64,000 bases of DNA, taken from contig OZ234502.1 in the NCBI GenBank assembly GCA_965153455.1, forward strand, positions 11,935,495 to 11,999,494, read 5' to 3'. Position 1 is the first letter of the stretch. Each line of letters opens with the position of its first letter. A program made the translations under genes and the position numbers. Of the stretch, positions 37,343 to 49,100 are shown in pieces. This DNA comes from Sphagnum compactum (Eukaryota > Bryophyta > Sphagnopsida > Sphagnales). A model generated the notes under the pieces. That model searched no databases, was not told the origin of the DNA, and worked only from the letters and a program-made list of their open reading frames with translations.

Positions 37343-39505
37343 ATATTATTTGACCAAGTGAAATGTGTATGTTTGTGTTAACAAGGAAGAAAGATCTAGA
37401 ACATGCCAATGATTGAAGCTTATAACCCTTAGGTTTTTGAAACTTTTAATAGTGTACAACTTGAAAATTTGACATTTCAAGTAGCAAATTTCTCAAAATA
37501 TTGATAATGTTTAAAAACAATTAATGCCAAATTTGTTAAAATACTATGATAACATTCTTTGACTTGAAATTCATAGATGTTGAAAAGGTGAAATGATATC
37601 TTTGAAGACTATGGTTCTACATGTTTTCAAGATGACCACTTTCAAATGATTAAATTTGTGAGGATCATTGCATAACTGGGACCAATCTGCTGAAGCTTTG
37701 GGAAGCAAAATTTAAACATGAAAATCATGTAATTTGACATTATAATGAACATGTGCCACTTATTGTGAATAGTTTTACTCCAAACAACAAAGAAGATAAC
37801 AAATGGATGACATGAAACAACTGATTAACAAAATTGTGTGTTGAGAAACATAAACATCAAGGAAAGTAGTGAAATGAAATTAAACGCATTGGTCATAAAA
37901 ATGATTTTTCAAAATGCTCACATGCAAGAAAACAACTAATGCCAAAAACTTGGATATAATTTGTAATTGAAAATGTTATATCTAATTTGACTTTTTTTCA
38001 TAGTTTATATGTTGTATTTTAATAAATATTTGGGAATCGTTAGTGGGTTTCCAATGTTATTTTTTCAATACTTCTTTTGGAATGAACTCCCATCACTTGG
38101 ATAACATTTAGACGATTAATTTTCAACAACAGGGGATGAAAACTACAGCCACAACACACAAGTTGTGAAATTAATCAAATAAGTACTCAAAAAACATCAT
38201 GTGAATTTTTTACATAAAATTAAACAAGCATGACAATTGTTGTGTTGAATTTAGTTTTTGAAAAAAATTGTCAATTTTAAGAAATACTTGTTAGAAATGG
38301 TGAGCTCCAAGGTTTTTTTTTAATTAAATTATTTTTTTAAAAAAATTCCAGTTTTGTGGTTTTAAAAGTTTGGGTAATATTTTTCAAAATTTTAACAAAT
38401 TTTAGAATTAATTTTTAAAATTCCAAACTTTTCCAAAATATATATTTAGCACTATGTGAAAATTCAAAAAAACATATATTTCATAGTACCTTTTCAAGTT
38501 CAACACTAGTTAACTTATTTTTGAAAATGTCAATTTTTTTGAAATTGTTTATTTAAATTGTCAAAAATTTAAAAAATTATTCCCTTTAGATGTCAAAACT
38601 TTTGTAACCAAGTTAGTTTTTTATGATACATAAAGTTTTTAACACACTCACTCAAGGAAAAATTGTCGTTTGAAACCAATTTTTGCAACTGAAAACATAA
38701 TTTGCAATTTTTTTCAATTGTTTTTGTGAACAACATTTTTTAATGACAAAAATTGATTATGAATGATAATGGTTTTTAATAATCATTTGCATTTTTTTCA
38801 GTTACAATGATTAAGGTTTGGGGGTTACAAATGTGATATCTTACATGAAATAAATGTGAGCAAAGTTGAAGAATGAAAAAGGAATCAAAGAAGAAGACTA
38901 TAGAAATAGACCTTGACAAAAAAGTTATGAAAATCAAAATTAAAAAAGCATGAGTTAAAAATGTAGGTTTCTTAAATGGACACCATTAAATCCATTATTG
39001 AAGCAAAAGGGACCTGATGAAGAGAGTGGATAATTATAATCTTGAGTTGAATTTGACAACAGTGAAATTAAAAAAAAACAAAAACAACAAGACCATGAAT
39101 GCACATTGACATGAAGGGAGGATAAAATATCAAAATTGGTGGAAACCCTAAAGCTTCTTGCTTTAGGCCAATTCACCATATTCAATAATTGAAAAAATCT
39201 CTTAATCCTCTAAATTGGTGGAACATTATTTCTCTCCATTTTTGCAAAAGAAAATCATAAAAAATGTTGTAAAAGGTCTCATTTTGTTAAGGGTTTAAGA
39301 GTCTACAAAGCTACCTATAATTATTGCCAAAATTACATAAATTATTGTTTTTGCAATTGGAATGAATTTTGAAAAATAAAATAATTATTTGATACCTTAG
39401 TGTCAAACTTGAAAAACTATTAGATACTCACTTGTGTGGATATCACTTGATACCTTATTGCCACATTGATTGAGCATTTGTTGTTGCAAGACTAATCTAT
39501 TTTTC
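37343..39505. other. AT-rich intergenic DNA
   Basis: No supported gene. Short frames lack domains. The sequence is rich in A and T runs and shows no clear array. Confidence 0.5.
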
Positions 39506-39700
39506 ATTCATTCATTCATTCATCCATACATTTGGATGATCTTATCCTCTTGAAGTTGATGAGAAAACTCATCCATTCATTTACCCATTTGGATACTCCA
39601 ATCCTCTTGAAGTTGTGAAAAAGCTTAGATATTTTCATTTGTTCATTCATCCATTGGAAATTGGAATCGTCTTATCCTTTTGAAGTTGATGAAAAGATCA
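39506..39700. repeat. Degenerate ~66-bp tandem repeat, three copies
   Basis: The phrase CATTCATCCATTTGGAT, then TCTTATCCTCTTGAAGTTGA and GAAAA, recurs at about 39,511, 39,573 and 39,644. It is introduced by a (CATT)n microsatellite. Confidence 0.75.
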
Positions 39701-40690
39701 TTGCTCCACAACCAATGCACTCTTAAGTAATGAGCAACAACATCTAATGTTGAAAGAGAGATGAGAAAAAAAATGCAAAACTACTATTACATCTCCCACC
39801 ACAAACCTACGAAGAAAATGTCATCATGGAATGAAAAAAGATTGCAAAGACTTGCACAAATGTTTTAGTGTAATAAGAGGGCACCTTAGCCAGCTTATTC
39901 TTTCATCTGTTCTTAGCTGGGCAGCTCAAAAAAATTAAACGCTGTTGAATTTTTTTTGAATTTTTTTGTGTTTTTTTAAACACCCTCATTTTGTTCCATG
40001 TTTTTTTCTCATGAGACCTGCCATGCAAATCACGGGATAAAACAGGGAAAAAAAATTCAGAGCAGGTCTTTATACATGGTGAAGCCCATGGTCTTAGGGT
40101 TTACCCTACACATAAAAAGCCAAGGACCGTATCAACTTAAAAAATGCAAGTAGCTCAATGTGAATAATGGCTCTGCCCATTATCACGAGTTCAAAGTTCA
40201 AACTTACAAGCCATTGTTGTGGGGTTCGTATCTTTCTGGCCAAATGAAAATTACAACATTTTTTCTAGTGTTGGGCAGTTATTAGAAATGGCACCAAATA
40301 ACCGATGGTCATTACGCAGTTCCCTAAGATTCATAACCATGGTTCTTGAAACAAATCAAAGGACAGGGTTCAACCACGTTTCTCTAAAATCAAAGAACAG
40401 ATCTCAAATCACCGAAGGGCCTGTACTTCTCCTAGATGTACATAATTGTAGTTTCTATACAAAATTAAGAAGCAGTCAAATAAGCTTCTTGCCAAACTTG
40501 CCAATGATTTCATTTCGTGACAATTGTGAATTGTTTGAGAGTTTGAAATAACAGTGGATTTGGCTATCATTTCACAAGAGGACTTTGTCAAATTTGGCTA
40601 CAGTTACGTTTTTTGGATTTATAAAACCTCTAGTTGGAGAAACTTGCAGCTTTTGTTTGTTTGTTTGTTGTTGTTTTTTTTTTTCAAATT
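39701..40690. other. Intergenic DNA
   Basis: No supported gene. The plus-strand frame 40,219-40,551 starts at TTG and has no domain. Near 40,150-40,205 a tRNA-like pair of phrases (TAGCTCAATGTG and GAGTTCAAAGTTCAAAC) may be a very old SINE remnant, too weak to call. Confidence 0.4.
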
Positions 40691-40849
40691 TTTTGATGTC
40701 ACAAAAGTGGAATGATCCACAGGAAGATTTAGCCAAATCTGGCTAAAGCTATATATGAAAGTATTTAAAAATTTTATTTATATGTTTTTGGCTACATGCT
40801 AGAATCATGTGTAGAAAACTGGTTTTTTTTCTTAAATTGTGGTCAAAAT

Positions 40850-41020
40850 TCTGGCAAATAAAAACCTCGAAAAGAACTTAGCAATACTTTTGGCTAATAA
40901 AAATCTCCAAAAGCACTTAGCAATACTTTTGGCTACTAAAAATCTCAAAAAAGCACTTGGCTATAATTTTGGCTAAATATAATCTCAAAAAGCACATGCT
41001 TTTAACACTTTTGGCTATGT
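40850..41020. repeat. 39-bp tandem repeat, about four copies
   Basis: The unit AATACTTTTGGCTAATAAAA, then ATCTCCAAAAGCACTTAGC starts at 40,883 and 40,922. A more diverged version lies near 40,963 and a partial one runs to about 41,020. The motif TTTTGGCTA is shared with a dispersed repeat family on both sides. Confidence 0.85.
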
Positions 41021-41104
41021 ACAGCCAGCAAATGAAAAGGCGGAGTTGGAGAGACTTCCCAAGCAGGTAAATTTAAATTTTGAATCACAGAATTCCCATT
41101 CTAA

Positions 41105-41317
41105 AGGTGCATTCACACTTGGTGTTAGTGACTCTAGGGTAGAGTCCCGGAACACCTTGCTAGCCATTTAGGACTTAAACCTAGTTGGCATGAAAATTTT
41201 ATGTTCAGCTAGCATTCCCTTAACATTGAGCTATGGCCCATTTAACAATGGGTGCCACCTAGGATGCCACCTAGATTTTCATTTAACACTCACTTAACAT
41301 CAAGTGTGAATGCACCA
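41105..41317. mobile_element. Tourist-like MITE, 213 bp
   Basis: Terminal inverted repeats of 23 bp (left AGGTGCATTCACACTTGG..., right the reverse complement of TGGTGCATTCACACTTGA...) differ at two positions. TAA flanks both ends (41,102-41,104 and 41,318-41,320), the 3-bp target site preferred by PIF/Harbinger elements. The interior is short, has no coding capacity and includes the phrases GTGCCACC and ATGCCACC. It looks like a complete non-autonomous element. Confidence 0.85.
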
Positions 41318-41320
41318 TAA

Positions 41321-43330
41321 TGGTATGAAATTTAAAACAGAAGGAAAATAAAAAGAAGAGAAAAAGATCCCCTTCCTTGTGTCTCTCCCCTTCCCTCCCT
41401 CCCTTCCCAGCCCTCTTCTGCTTTCTTTGTCCAAAAAGCAAGAGCACAGAGAACCTTTGAATCATCATCATCTTGCTTTCCTATTTGTGGCAGCCAAACA
41501 AGGTGCTGTTTGCAGGAGGATGGAAGGAGGATTGTCATGTGGGGTGCTTTCTATTCCACCCTAGTGAGAGAAGGTGGGCCTAATAGACCTGTTTTTCTCA
41601 ACTTCAGGCAGGGGGGCATTTTGTAACCCTAATTTTTGGGGTATGTAGGTATGTATGCTTGTTGTTGTTGTTGTTGTGGGATTATGGTTGTTTTTTTTGG
41701 CACCTTGGAATTAAGGTAGAGAGTTGAAAGGGTAGCCAATATCAATTTTCATAAGGGATGTGAATTCATTACCACTGAACGGTTGAAGAAGAAACATTCA
41801 CCAGAAGTTCCATTAAAATTTTCTATTTCCCCCTCTGAACTCTAATCAAATTTTGGCTATGTTCTCTTGTGCATGATGACCAACCCACCTACTTCACAAA
41901 TTTGAGAAAAGAAACTATATTCACACCCTTAATTATATTGATTAATTGATCTTATGCTATGACTAATTTTTAAAAGTGACTTCAAAACATTAGTTTTCTG
42001 TTGGCTCCAGATGTGTGTGTCTGTGTGTGTTTTTGTTTTCAAATTTATGATATAGCCAAGGTGGCAATCATCCATAAGCCTATTTGGCCAAATTTGGCCT
42101 TTAAAAAATAAATGAAAAGAAAGTTTCTTAACACCCTTATAAATTTTTGGCTACCTTGAACCATGTATAGAAATCTGGCAAATTTTTTAAATTGATTTTT
42201 GGAAGTTTTTATGAAAAAATCACTGATATTTTGACAACGAAATTCAATTTTTTTCAACAGTGTGAAACATTTGCCCATAGTTGTTAATGCAGTTGGTACA
42301 AGAGTACTGCCACAATTATTTTCCCTCGTCTGGCCTTTGCCCCATTTTTTTTCACCTTGGCATTTCTAGACATGTTTGGGGCATGTTAGAGGTGCTAGGG
42401 GGGCACGCAACATGCTACAAGACCCTTGGCACATGCTACCCGACATGTTACCCAAACTATGTTTATGGCCAAATTGGCCACAACGCCGCACTTGTTGTAT
42501 CACGCATTGTCAGTGTGCATTTGTGACCAGGGCTAATATACAGTTACTTGTTATTTCATGCTTTCAACACAAATTTGCTTTCATGGCTCTTTAAAGTTTC
42601 GAGTAAAATCAATGAGACTAGGTACCCACCGCATGAATGATTGGAAAGAACTTAATTTCAGTGCCAGAATCAAAATCAACTAAGATTGTCCCAGAAATGG
42701 CAGCTCCACCGCAATCCCAATTATACATACCCACTGGGGTTTTTTTTTCCTACAATGTTTTCAAGTAGGTAGATTGGCCATTATCCACAACAGGAATGAG
42801 CCATATTTGGCTAGAGATCAGAGAGGCCCATAAAAACCTTTTGGAATCCTGCCTAGTTCGGCCTTCCTACATTAACTCTTCATGCCTCTGGTTTTCTTTG
42901 TCATACCAGGTGTTGTTACACCTTTCTTTCTGTCTGTTGAGGGGAATTAGAGTCCAGTCCAAATGGGGGATAGCCACATTTTGTTCCATGTGTAATCAAC
43001 ACGCTCTTATTAGTGGCAATAGGCAATCCCGTTTTTGTGTGGAAACTCCTGGTCTTAGAATCACATCCCATAGCAAGGAGTTCTTGACATTGGAGATCCC
43101 CAGATAAATTTTTTTTTGAGGAGGAACTGAATTGAATCCTGTGTGCTGTGTGCTCTTTGCTTAAGTTTCTGTAATTGAAGGATCTCTTGGTACAGAATTT
43201 TTCATTTATTTTGCAGACCAGTGAGTCAAGGGTTCTCTGTGTGCACTGGGGTGTCTGCTGCTACTGATCTTAGTATGTAGACCATCTACATGTGGTTAAG
43301 TATCTACCTGTTCCATCTGATTATTGTAGA
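41321..43330. other. Region between the MITE and the GYF pseudogene
   Basis: A CT-rich stretch at 41,375-41,440 resembles a plant 5' leader and might be the original leader of the GYF-type gene, but no first exon could be placed. (GTT)5 occurs at about 41,662. Segment 42,045-42,190 is a diverged copy of 40,700-40,860. Frames at 42,281-42,594 have no domain and are not called. Confidence 0.35.
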
Positions 43331-43774
43331 TGACAAATTGGAGTTGGGTGGAAACTCGATGCAGACCTCATCAGGTAATCAATGTTACTTAACTAGTTTC
43401 ATGATGATGATTCTTCATTTGTATATCATGTCCCTTTGAAGATAATTTGTAAGTTTCTTCCTGTGTGTCTGGATGCAGAATTGGTGAGACAATTGTAACT
43501 TCCTTGAAAGTGCCATTTCCCAAAGCCTGTAGGAGGGGCCAAATCAGATGTGGTGGTATACCTTGGGTAATGTCTTTGTTGCTTTAACCCACTGATGGTG
43601 ATCCTGTTTTGAAGATAGGTGCCATACATCTCTTTGCTCTTCTGCCCATCTCTTTATTCTGTAATACTTTTAACCTAACTGCTTTATTTGCAATGCAGCT
43701 TCATAGAGAGCTGGCCCAAAGTTTTGCTGTCAGCAACTTTGACACACAACTATCCTTCATGCTTGCTTTTGCTG

Positions 43775-44135
43775 TTGCTTCAGGTCTGTTTCAAAACCAT
43801 GTCTCTTGAGTGCTAGCCAACATCACGTCTGAGTCTTCCCATTGCTTCCGGAAAGGCAACAGAAACTCAGGACGCAGATAGTGTATAATGGTTTGCCCAA
43901 GTTTTTTGGGAAGATTATTATATGCTTATCTACACCCACTGTTGGGAGCTGATGAACTCAGTGGGTAGTCATGGCAGCTCGTCACTGCCGTTCGTGATGA
44001 AGGTGATGGTCTGTCACTTTGTGAGCGACTCTCATGAGGTTATGACTGCACTCATTGTCGTGTTACCTTTAATTGTTGTTGTGGAGATTTCTCTGCAACT
44101 TCATCGATCTTGCTTCAGGTCTGTTTCAAAACCAT
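43775..44135. repeat. ~309-bp repeat with 26-bp flanking direct repeats (copy 1)
   Basis: The sequence 43,801-44,109 is flanked by two identical 26-base copies of a site beginning TTGCTTCAGGTCTG (43,775-43,800 and 44,110-44,135). A related sequence with matching ends lies at 48,817-49,100. It sits in non-coding sequence of the GYF pseudogene. There is no poly(A) tail and no terminal inverted repeat. Confidence 0.8.
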
Positions 44136-47100
44136 TATAGTGGAAAGGTTAACTCAATGGATCTTTAATTTTTGTCAAGTTTTTTACTTCCAATTTTAAG
44201 GTGTGACATCCAGATCTCTGTTGAAATTTGGTATGTTTCAAAATTTCGGAGTGCAACATTTTTCTCCTTCGATCAGTTGAATTATATTGATTTCCTGACC
44301 ACACGGTTGTTGAGAAGATAAACAACCCTGGCTTTGCCGCACTTCGTTTTCTCAATTGGAAATATTATTCATGGTCCATACTCACAACTATGCTTGAAAT
44401 AGGGTTGGAAGTAAGACTCTTTTGACTCCTCTGATGACAGGATTATCTGATTAATAACTGTTGCATGTCTATAGAGTGCTGGGAATTTGTTGCTTATCAC
44501 TTTCTCACAATGTTGATAGCGGTTGATTTTCGCATCCTTCTCAGAAACAGGGTCTATCAGAGCATGGGCCCAGAGCAGTTGTTAGTCAACAAGGAGTAGT
44601 GGCACAGCATGGAAGGAGCCCTTCCAGAACGTAAAGGGAACAGAGATTGGCGGCGCTCAATTCCATTAGAACATGATTTTAACAGCAGTTGGCGGGAGGC
44701 TCAGCATGAAGATGAGCAAGAGAGCAACAATTTGACTCCTCGCCGTGATCACTGGAAGGAGGGGGAGAGAGACAGGGGTGGTGAGCAAGCCCCCTTTCCA
44801 CTGCAAAATCGATGTGGTCTCAATGAAAGACGAACTGAAAACAAGATTGCTGCAGGAAGAGAACCTGGGGAGCCTCTTCAACGTGCTCCTTCAGAATGGC
44901 GGGCTGGTCGAGAAATTAACTTCGACAATTGGTGTGATAGCAAATGGAGCACCAGGTGGGGCTTCGAAGACAAGGACAGGGAGGTTTGTGGACCAAGGGA
45001 TGGACATGACAAGGAAGTGGTTGATGGTGGGTACCATCGGTGTTATGCCACAACCCCAAGTAGTTGTCAGGAATATAATCGGTATAGATGTAAGGAGAGT
45101 ATGAGGAGCTGGACTCAGGAGCCTGTGGTGATCGTGCATGGCGATCTCCCTCCTTAACATCGTGGGGGAGAGGAGAAGCACCTCCCTCAGGTACTACTCC
45201 ACCCAAGTCAGCTCCTGGATTTGGCATTGGCAGAGGTCGGGGTGATCCAACTGTTGTAGGTTTTGCTATTGGTTGGGGTAGGACAAACTTTACAGGATGT
45301 GGTATCCTTCAAGGGCCACCTTTACAGCACTATTGGTTCTTCATATCTTGTAGATAAAGGGGATAGGGGCCATGAAGACAGTAATGCATTTCACTATCCA
45401 TGTGTGAAGCTCCTTGAAATCTATTGGACGATCAGACCCTCCCCTCATTTGCAAAGTATCCAGATGGCTTCATGGAAGTCCAGCTACTCACACAGGGCAA
45501 GATCTCAGCACTTCAGCAGCAAATGGGGACCAATGAGATCAAGCTAATCGATACAAAGAACTGTGTGATCTACAATTGAAATTGCAGTAATAAGCAAAAT
45601 ATGCTTTTCTAGGTGGAGAAGAAGTTTACTGAAAATGGGAAGTAGGGACAATCAATCACTTTAATGTCAAAGGAAATACCATCAGGAGGAATTGTTTGCA
45701 GCTGTATACCATGAACATGGACCACCCTAGTGGTAAAGAAAACAGATTCTGGATGACCTTTCAGTGTCGACACATACTGAAAATAATGTCAGGGAGTACA
45801 CACATTATAAAAAGAGAAGGACAATTGTGTTGTGAGGGGAAACTTTGAAAACTTACAGTGCTTGGCTGTGCAATTAAGGAACAAAAGAATCTTCCTGGGA
45901 GTCTCTTTTACGCATCCACCCCCAAGCCCCAACTGAGTGTCTTGATCTCATATGTCCTCTTGTAGAGCTGTTGCGTTTATAATCATGGGGGCTCCTTAGT
46001 TATCCAAATGATGTACACTAGATTAGAACTTGCGATACTAGTTTTATGACTTTGTACCTGTAGGATTTTCCTGATCGCTCTAGCAATTCTTTGAGGACTG
46101 ACTGAATTGTAACCTAATTTGTGGGTCAGGGGCCAAAGAGGAGTCTGTTTTTGATGGGCACAAAGAAGATTTGTTTTTTGATCAGCCTGGGTTGGGGGAT
46201 AATGGAGGTGACCAAGGTTTCTCTGAGAATCTAGTAGAGGCACAATTTGCTGATGCTGAAAGTGGGGACTCATGGGGATCTCACAGGCATTCTGAGGGCG
46301 TTATGGATGCTGATGGTACTGATCTGTTCAACATCAGGCCTTTTGTATTCTGTTACTAAGATTCCATTCAATATACTATACCTCCACTTGGGTTATAGAT
46401 GTCAAGCTTGACCTATGAATCATCAATTTCAGCAGTGGTACAATTCACATTATGCACTTTAGATTAGTTAGGCTGAAGTAAGAGTTGATTTTCCACTGTG
46501 ATGGCCAGATGCCAGAGGTGAGGGTGTTTGGAGACATCCACAAACAGGAGATGCAGGACTTATTACTAGGGATGAGATTAGCCAGAGCCATGAGGTTGCT
46601 GGTGGCAGTGATGTAGATTGGCACAGGCCTAAGCCTGCATACCAGAGCTCCCACTCTGAAAGAGACAGAGTCATTCAGGAAGACAGGGTGAGCCAGAGTG
46701 GTGAAGGATCTCCTCCAGATGAGACTGGAACTGACACCATGAAGGAAGTCTCACCCTCTTTTTGACTCTGTGGTCAATGCACCTAGTTCTATATCAGAAT
46801 CACTGCATTGGCCCAATACCAATATTCCCAAAGGTCCGGAGAGGCCTGAGGATCCAAATGAAAAAGTTACAGAATCCCATCAAGCATCTTATGATCAATT
46901 GTCTCTCTTTTACATGGACCCTCAGGGTGAGGTGCAAGTTCCATTTACAGGTGCTGACATCATTGGCTGGTTTGAGGGAGGTTTCTTCAATGTGGATCTG
47001 CCAGTGCGCTTAGTGGATGCTGCTAAGGACACACCCTTTCTACCTTTGGGTACTGTCATGCCTCACTTGAAACCCAAGGCACGAGCACCCCCTGGGTTTG

Positions 47101-48359
47101 ATGCTTTGAAACAAGCAGATGAAACTGGAGATATCTTTGTTACACAAGGTGAAGTTGACGCCATATCTTTGAACTTTGATGCACAACCGTCATTTGACGA
47201 TAGGCAAGAGAGGGGATTTGGAGAGATTCTTTCTGATCCAAGCCCACTCGTAAAGTTGGACATTCTACCATCAGGTAATACATCAGAAGCAGCATTTGAA
47301 AATCAGCATCAGCTTGGTCTGAAGGGTATGCCAGCAATTGACAAGGAATGTAAGAACTCTCAATCCTTTTTGTTCACCTCTCTTTGCTTGGTCTTTTATG
47401 TATCGAACTTGTTCCAGTTTCAGTAGTGGTCCTTCAAGGGAGGTATGCTTTGATAAGCTTGATATTTTTGGTTACTTGCTGCTGGTCATGTCACTCTAGA
47501 ATTTTCAAGTTGTAATCCTATTGTTAATGTTAGTCTAGTTCCACCTGTGGAATATGTCTATATCTAGCTGCACAAGGCAAGGTAGCAACTTTTCAGGTGT
47601 GTTCTAAGCATTAACTCTTTCCATGTTTTGAATGTGAATGGTGCAGAGGTTCTAGTGGATAAGCTGTTTGGGCCAAATGAGAGTGCACTTGGATTGAATG
47701 CTGTGGTTGGGCCAGAGCAAATGATTTCTTTGCGGAAACGAATGTCAGCTTTTCCACAGATGGAATCAGAGGTTTTAGAACCTCTGAAGGTATCATTGCC
47801 TATTCCTTCCCCCCAGAATGAACTCCCAAACTCTTTGTCAGGTCAACCTTCCCTCTCATCATCAATTGTTGCAGGGGCTTCTCATCTGCCCTCTCATCAG
47901 CCTGATTTGTCACCCTTATTGCAAGCTGTTTTCTCAACCAACCCGGGCCATCCTACCCATCTGGATAGGACCTGGCCTGATAGTCTTATGAGAAATGTAT
48001 CTCTAGATGTACTATACTCAGAATTGGGTGGTCCTCCTGCTCATGGAGGAGGTGTCAACCCTAACCATTTATCCCACCATTTGGAGAAGCTTGAGCTCCA
48101 GCATTTACAACAGCTGGGGTCCCCAGGGTCCTCAGTGTCGTCAATTCCAGGGCAGAGCTCACATTCTCTCCAAACACAAGTGGACTCACCATTGTCACAA
48201 CACCAACATCCAACTCTTGAACAGCTTCTGCTTCCAGGGCTTCTTGCACCTCACGATATCCATCCACTGAATTTTCTTCACCAGCAGGTGCCTCCCCCTC
48301 AACCACAAAACCCCTTGCCTGTGCCTCCCTCAGGACCAGTACTTGAACAGCTTTTGCGG

Positions 48360-48400
48360 ATACAGCAACAGCAGCAGCAGCAGCAACAACAGCTCCCGCC
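48360..48400 (+). repeat. CAG/CAA repeat encoding poly-Gln
   Basis: A run of CAG and CAA codons in the intact exon of the GYF pseudogene encodes about 11 consecutive Gln. A second Gln-rich run is at 48,639-48,663 and another at 49,715-49,735. Confidence 0.9.
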
Positions 48401-48816
48401 TCAAGTCTTAATTGAGCAGTTTCTGAGGCAGCACCATCTGGCTCCACCTTCTCCCTTTGATTGTCTTCACCGTCAAACATCTGGGTATGAGGAGCACTTT
48501 CTTAATACCCGGCAGCCACAGGAGGCATTTTGTCGTGATGCTCCTGCACAACCACTTAACCAGCGGGAATTTGAGCAACTCTTCCAAAGCAGGCACAGCC
48601 ATAGTGTCTCTTCCCTTGAAGAGCTTATTCATAGGCAGCAGGAAGAACAGCAACAACAGCAGGCAACATCACTTACTTTCTCTATTGCTCACTTCATCTA
48701 TACCTCATGCTTAGATGCTTTGCTTGTACAGGGGCAAGCTATAACGAAACAATGGTCACCCTTAAAAACTTGTTGTAGCTTGAATGAGGACACTTTTGAT
48801 GTTTTTGATTAGCTGT

Positions 48817-49100
48817 TCCTCTTGGTGCTAGCTGGCATCATGACCAAGTCTTTCTCATTTCATCTGGAAATGTGACAGAACCTTTGAACATGGATTTTTG
48901 TATTTTGGGGAGCTGATGAAGCCAGTCGGGTGTAATGGCAGGTAGTCACTGCCATTCCTGATGAAGATGGTTGATACTTTGTGACATTCACAAGGCTATG
49001 ACTGCATACACTCTTGTTGTGTTTGGTTTTGTTTGGCTGGAACTGACAACAGGTACCTTCAAAGTGTTATTCTGGAGTTTTCTCTGTAATGTTGTAGATC
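48817..49100. repeat. ~285-bp repeat, copy 2
   Basis: Homologous along its length to 43,801-44,109. Shared blocks include GCTAGC near the start, GAGCTGATGAA, TCACTGCC, TGATGAAG, CTTTGTGA, TATGACTGCA and TTTCTCTG near the end. It lies in the gap between two coding blocks of the GYF pseudogene. No flanking duplication is evident. Confidence 0.75.

Noticed and set aside
40148-40206. Possible tRNA-derived SINE (A-box and B-box-like phrases)
   Set aside because: Neither phrase matches the pol III consensus well, and no tail or target duplication is visible. A similar weak hint at 32,263-32,312 was dropped for the same reason.
42281-42594. Open frames with repeated Cys-Tyr-Pro phrases
   Set aside because: The cysteine pattern comes from a local ACATGYTACC repeat, not a zinc-binding spacing. 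No homology recognised.
44609-45157. Treating the 182-codon frame as an independent intact gene
   Set aside because: Its blocks match the N-terminal part of the GYF protein and the continuation lies in another frame, so it is part of the pseudogene.
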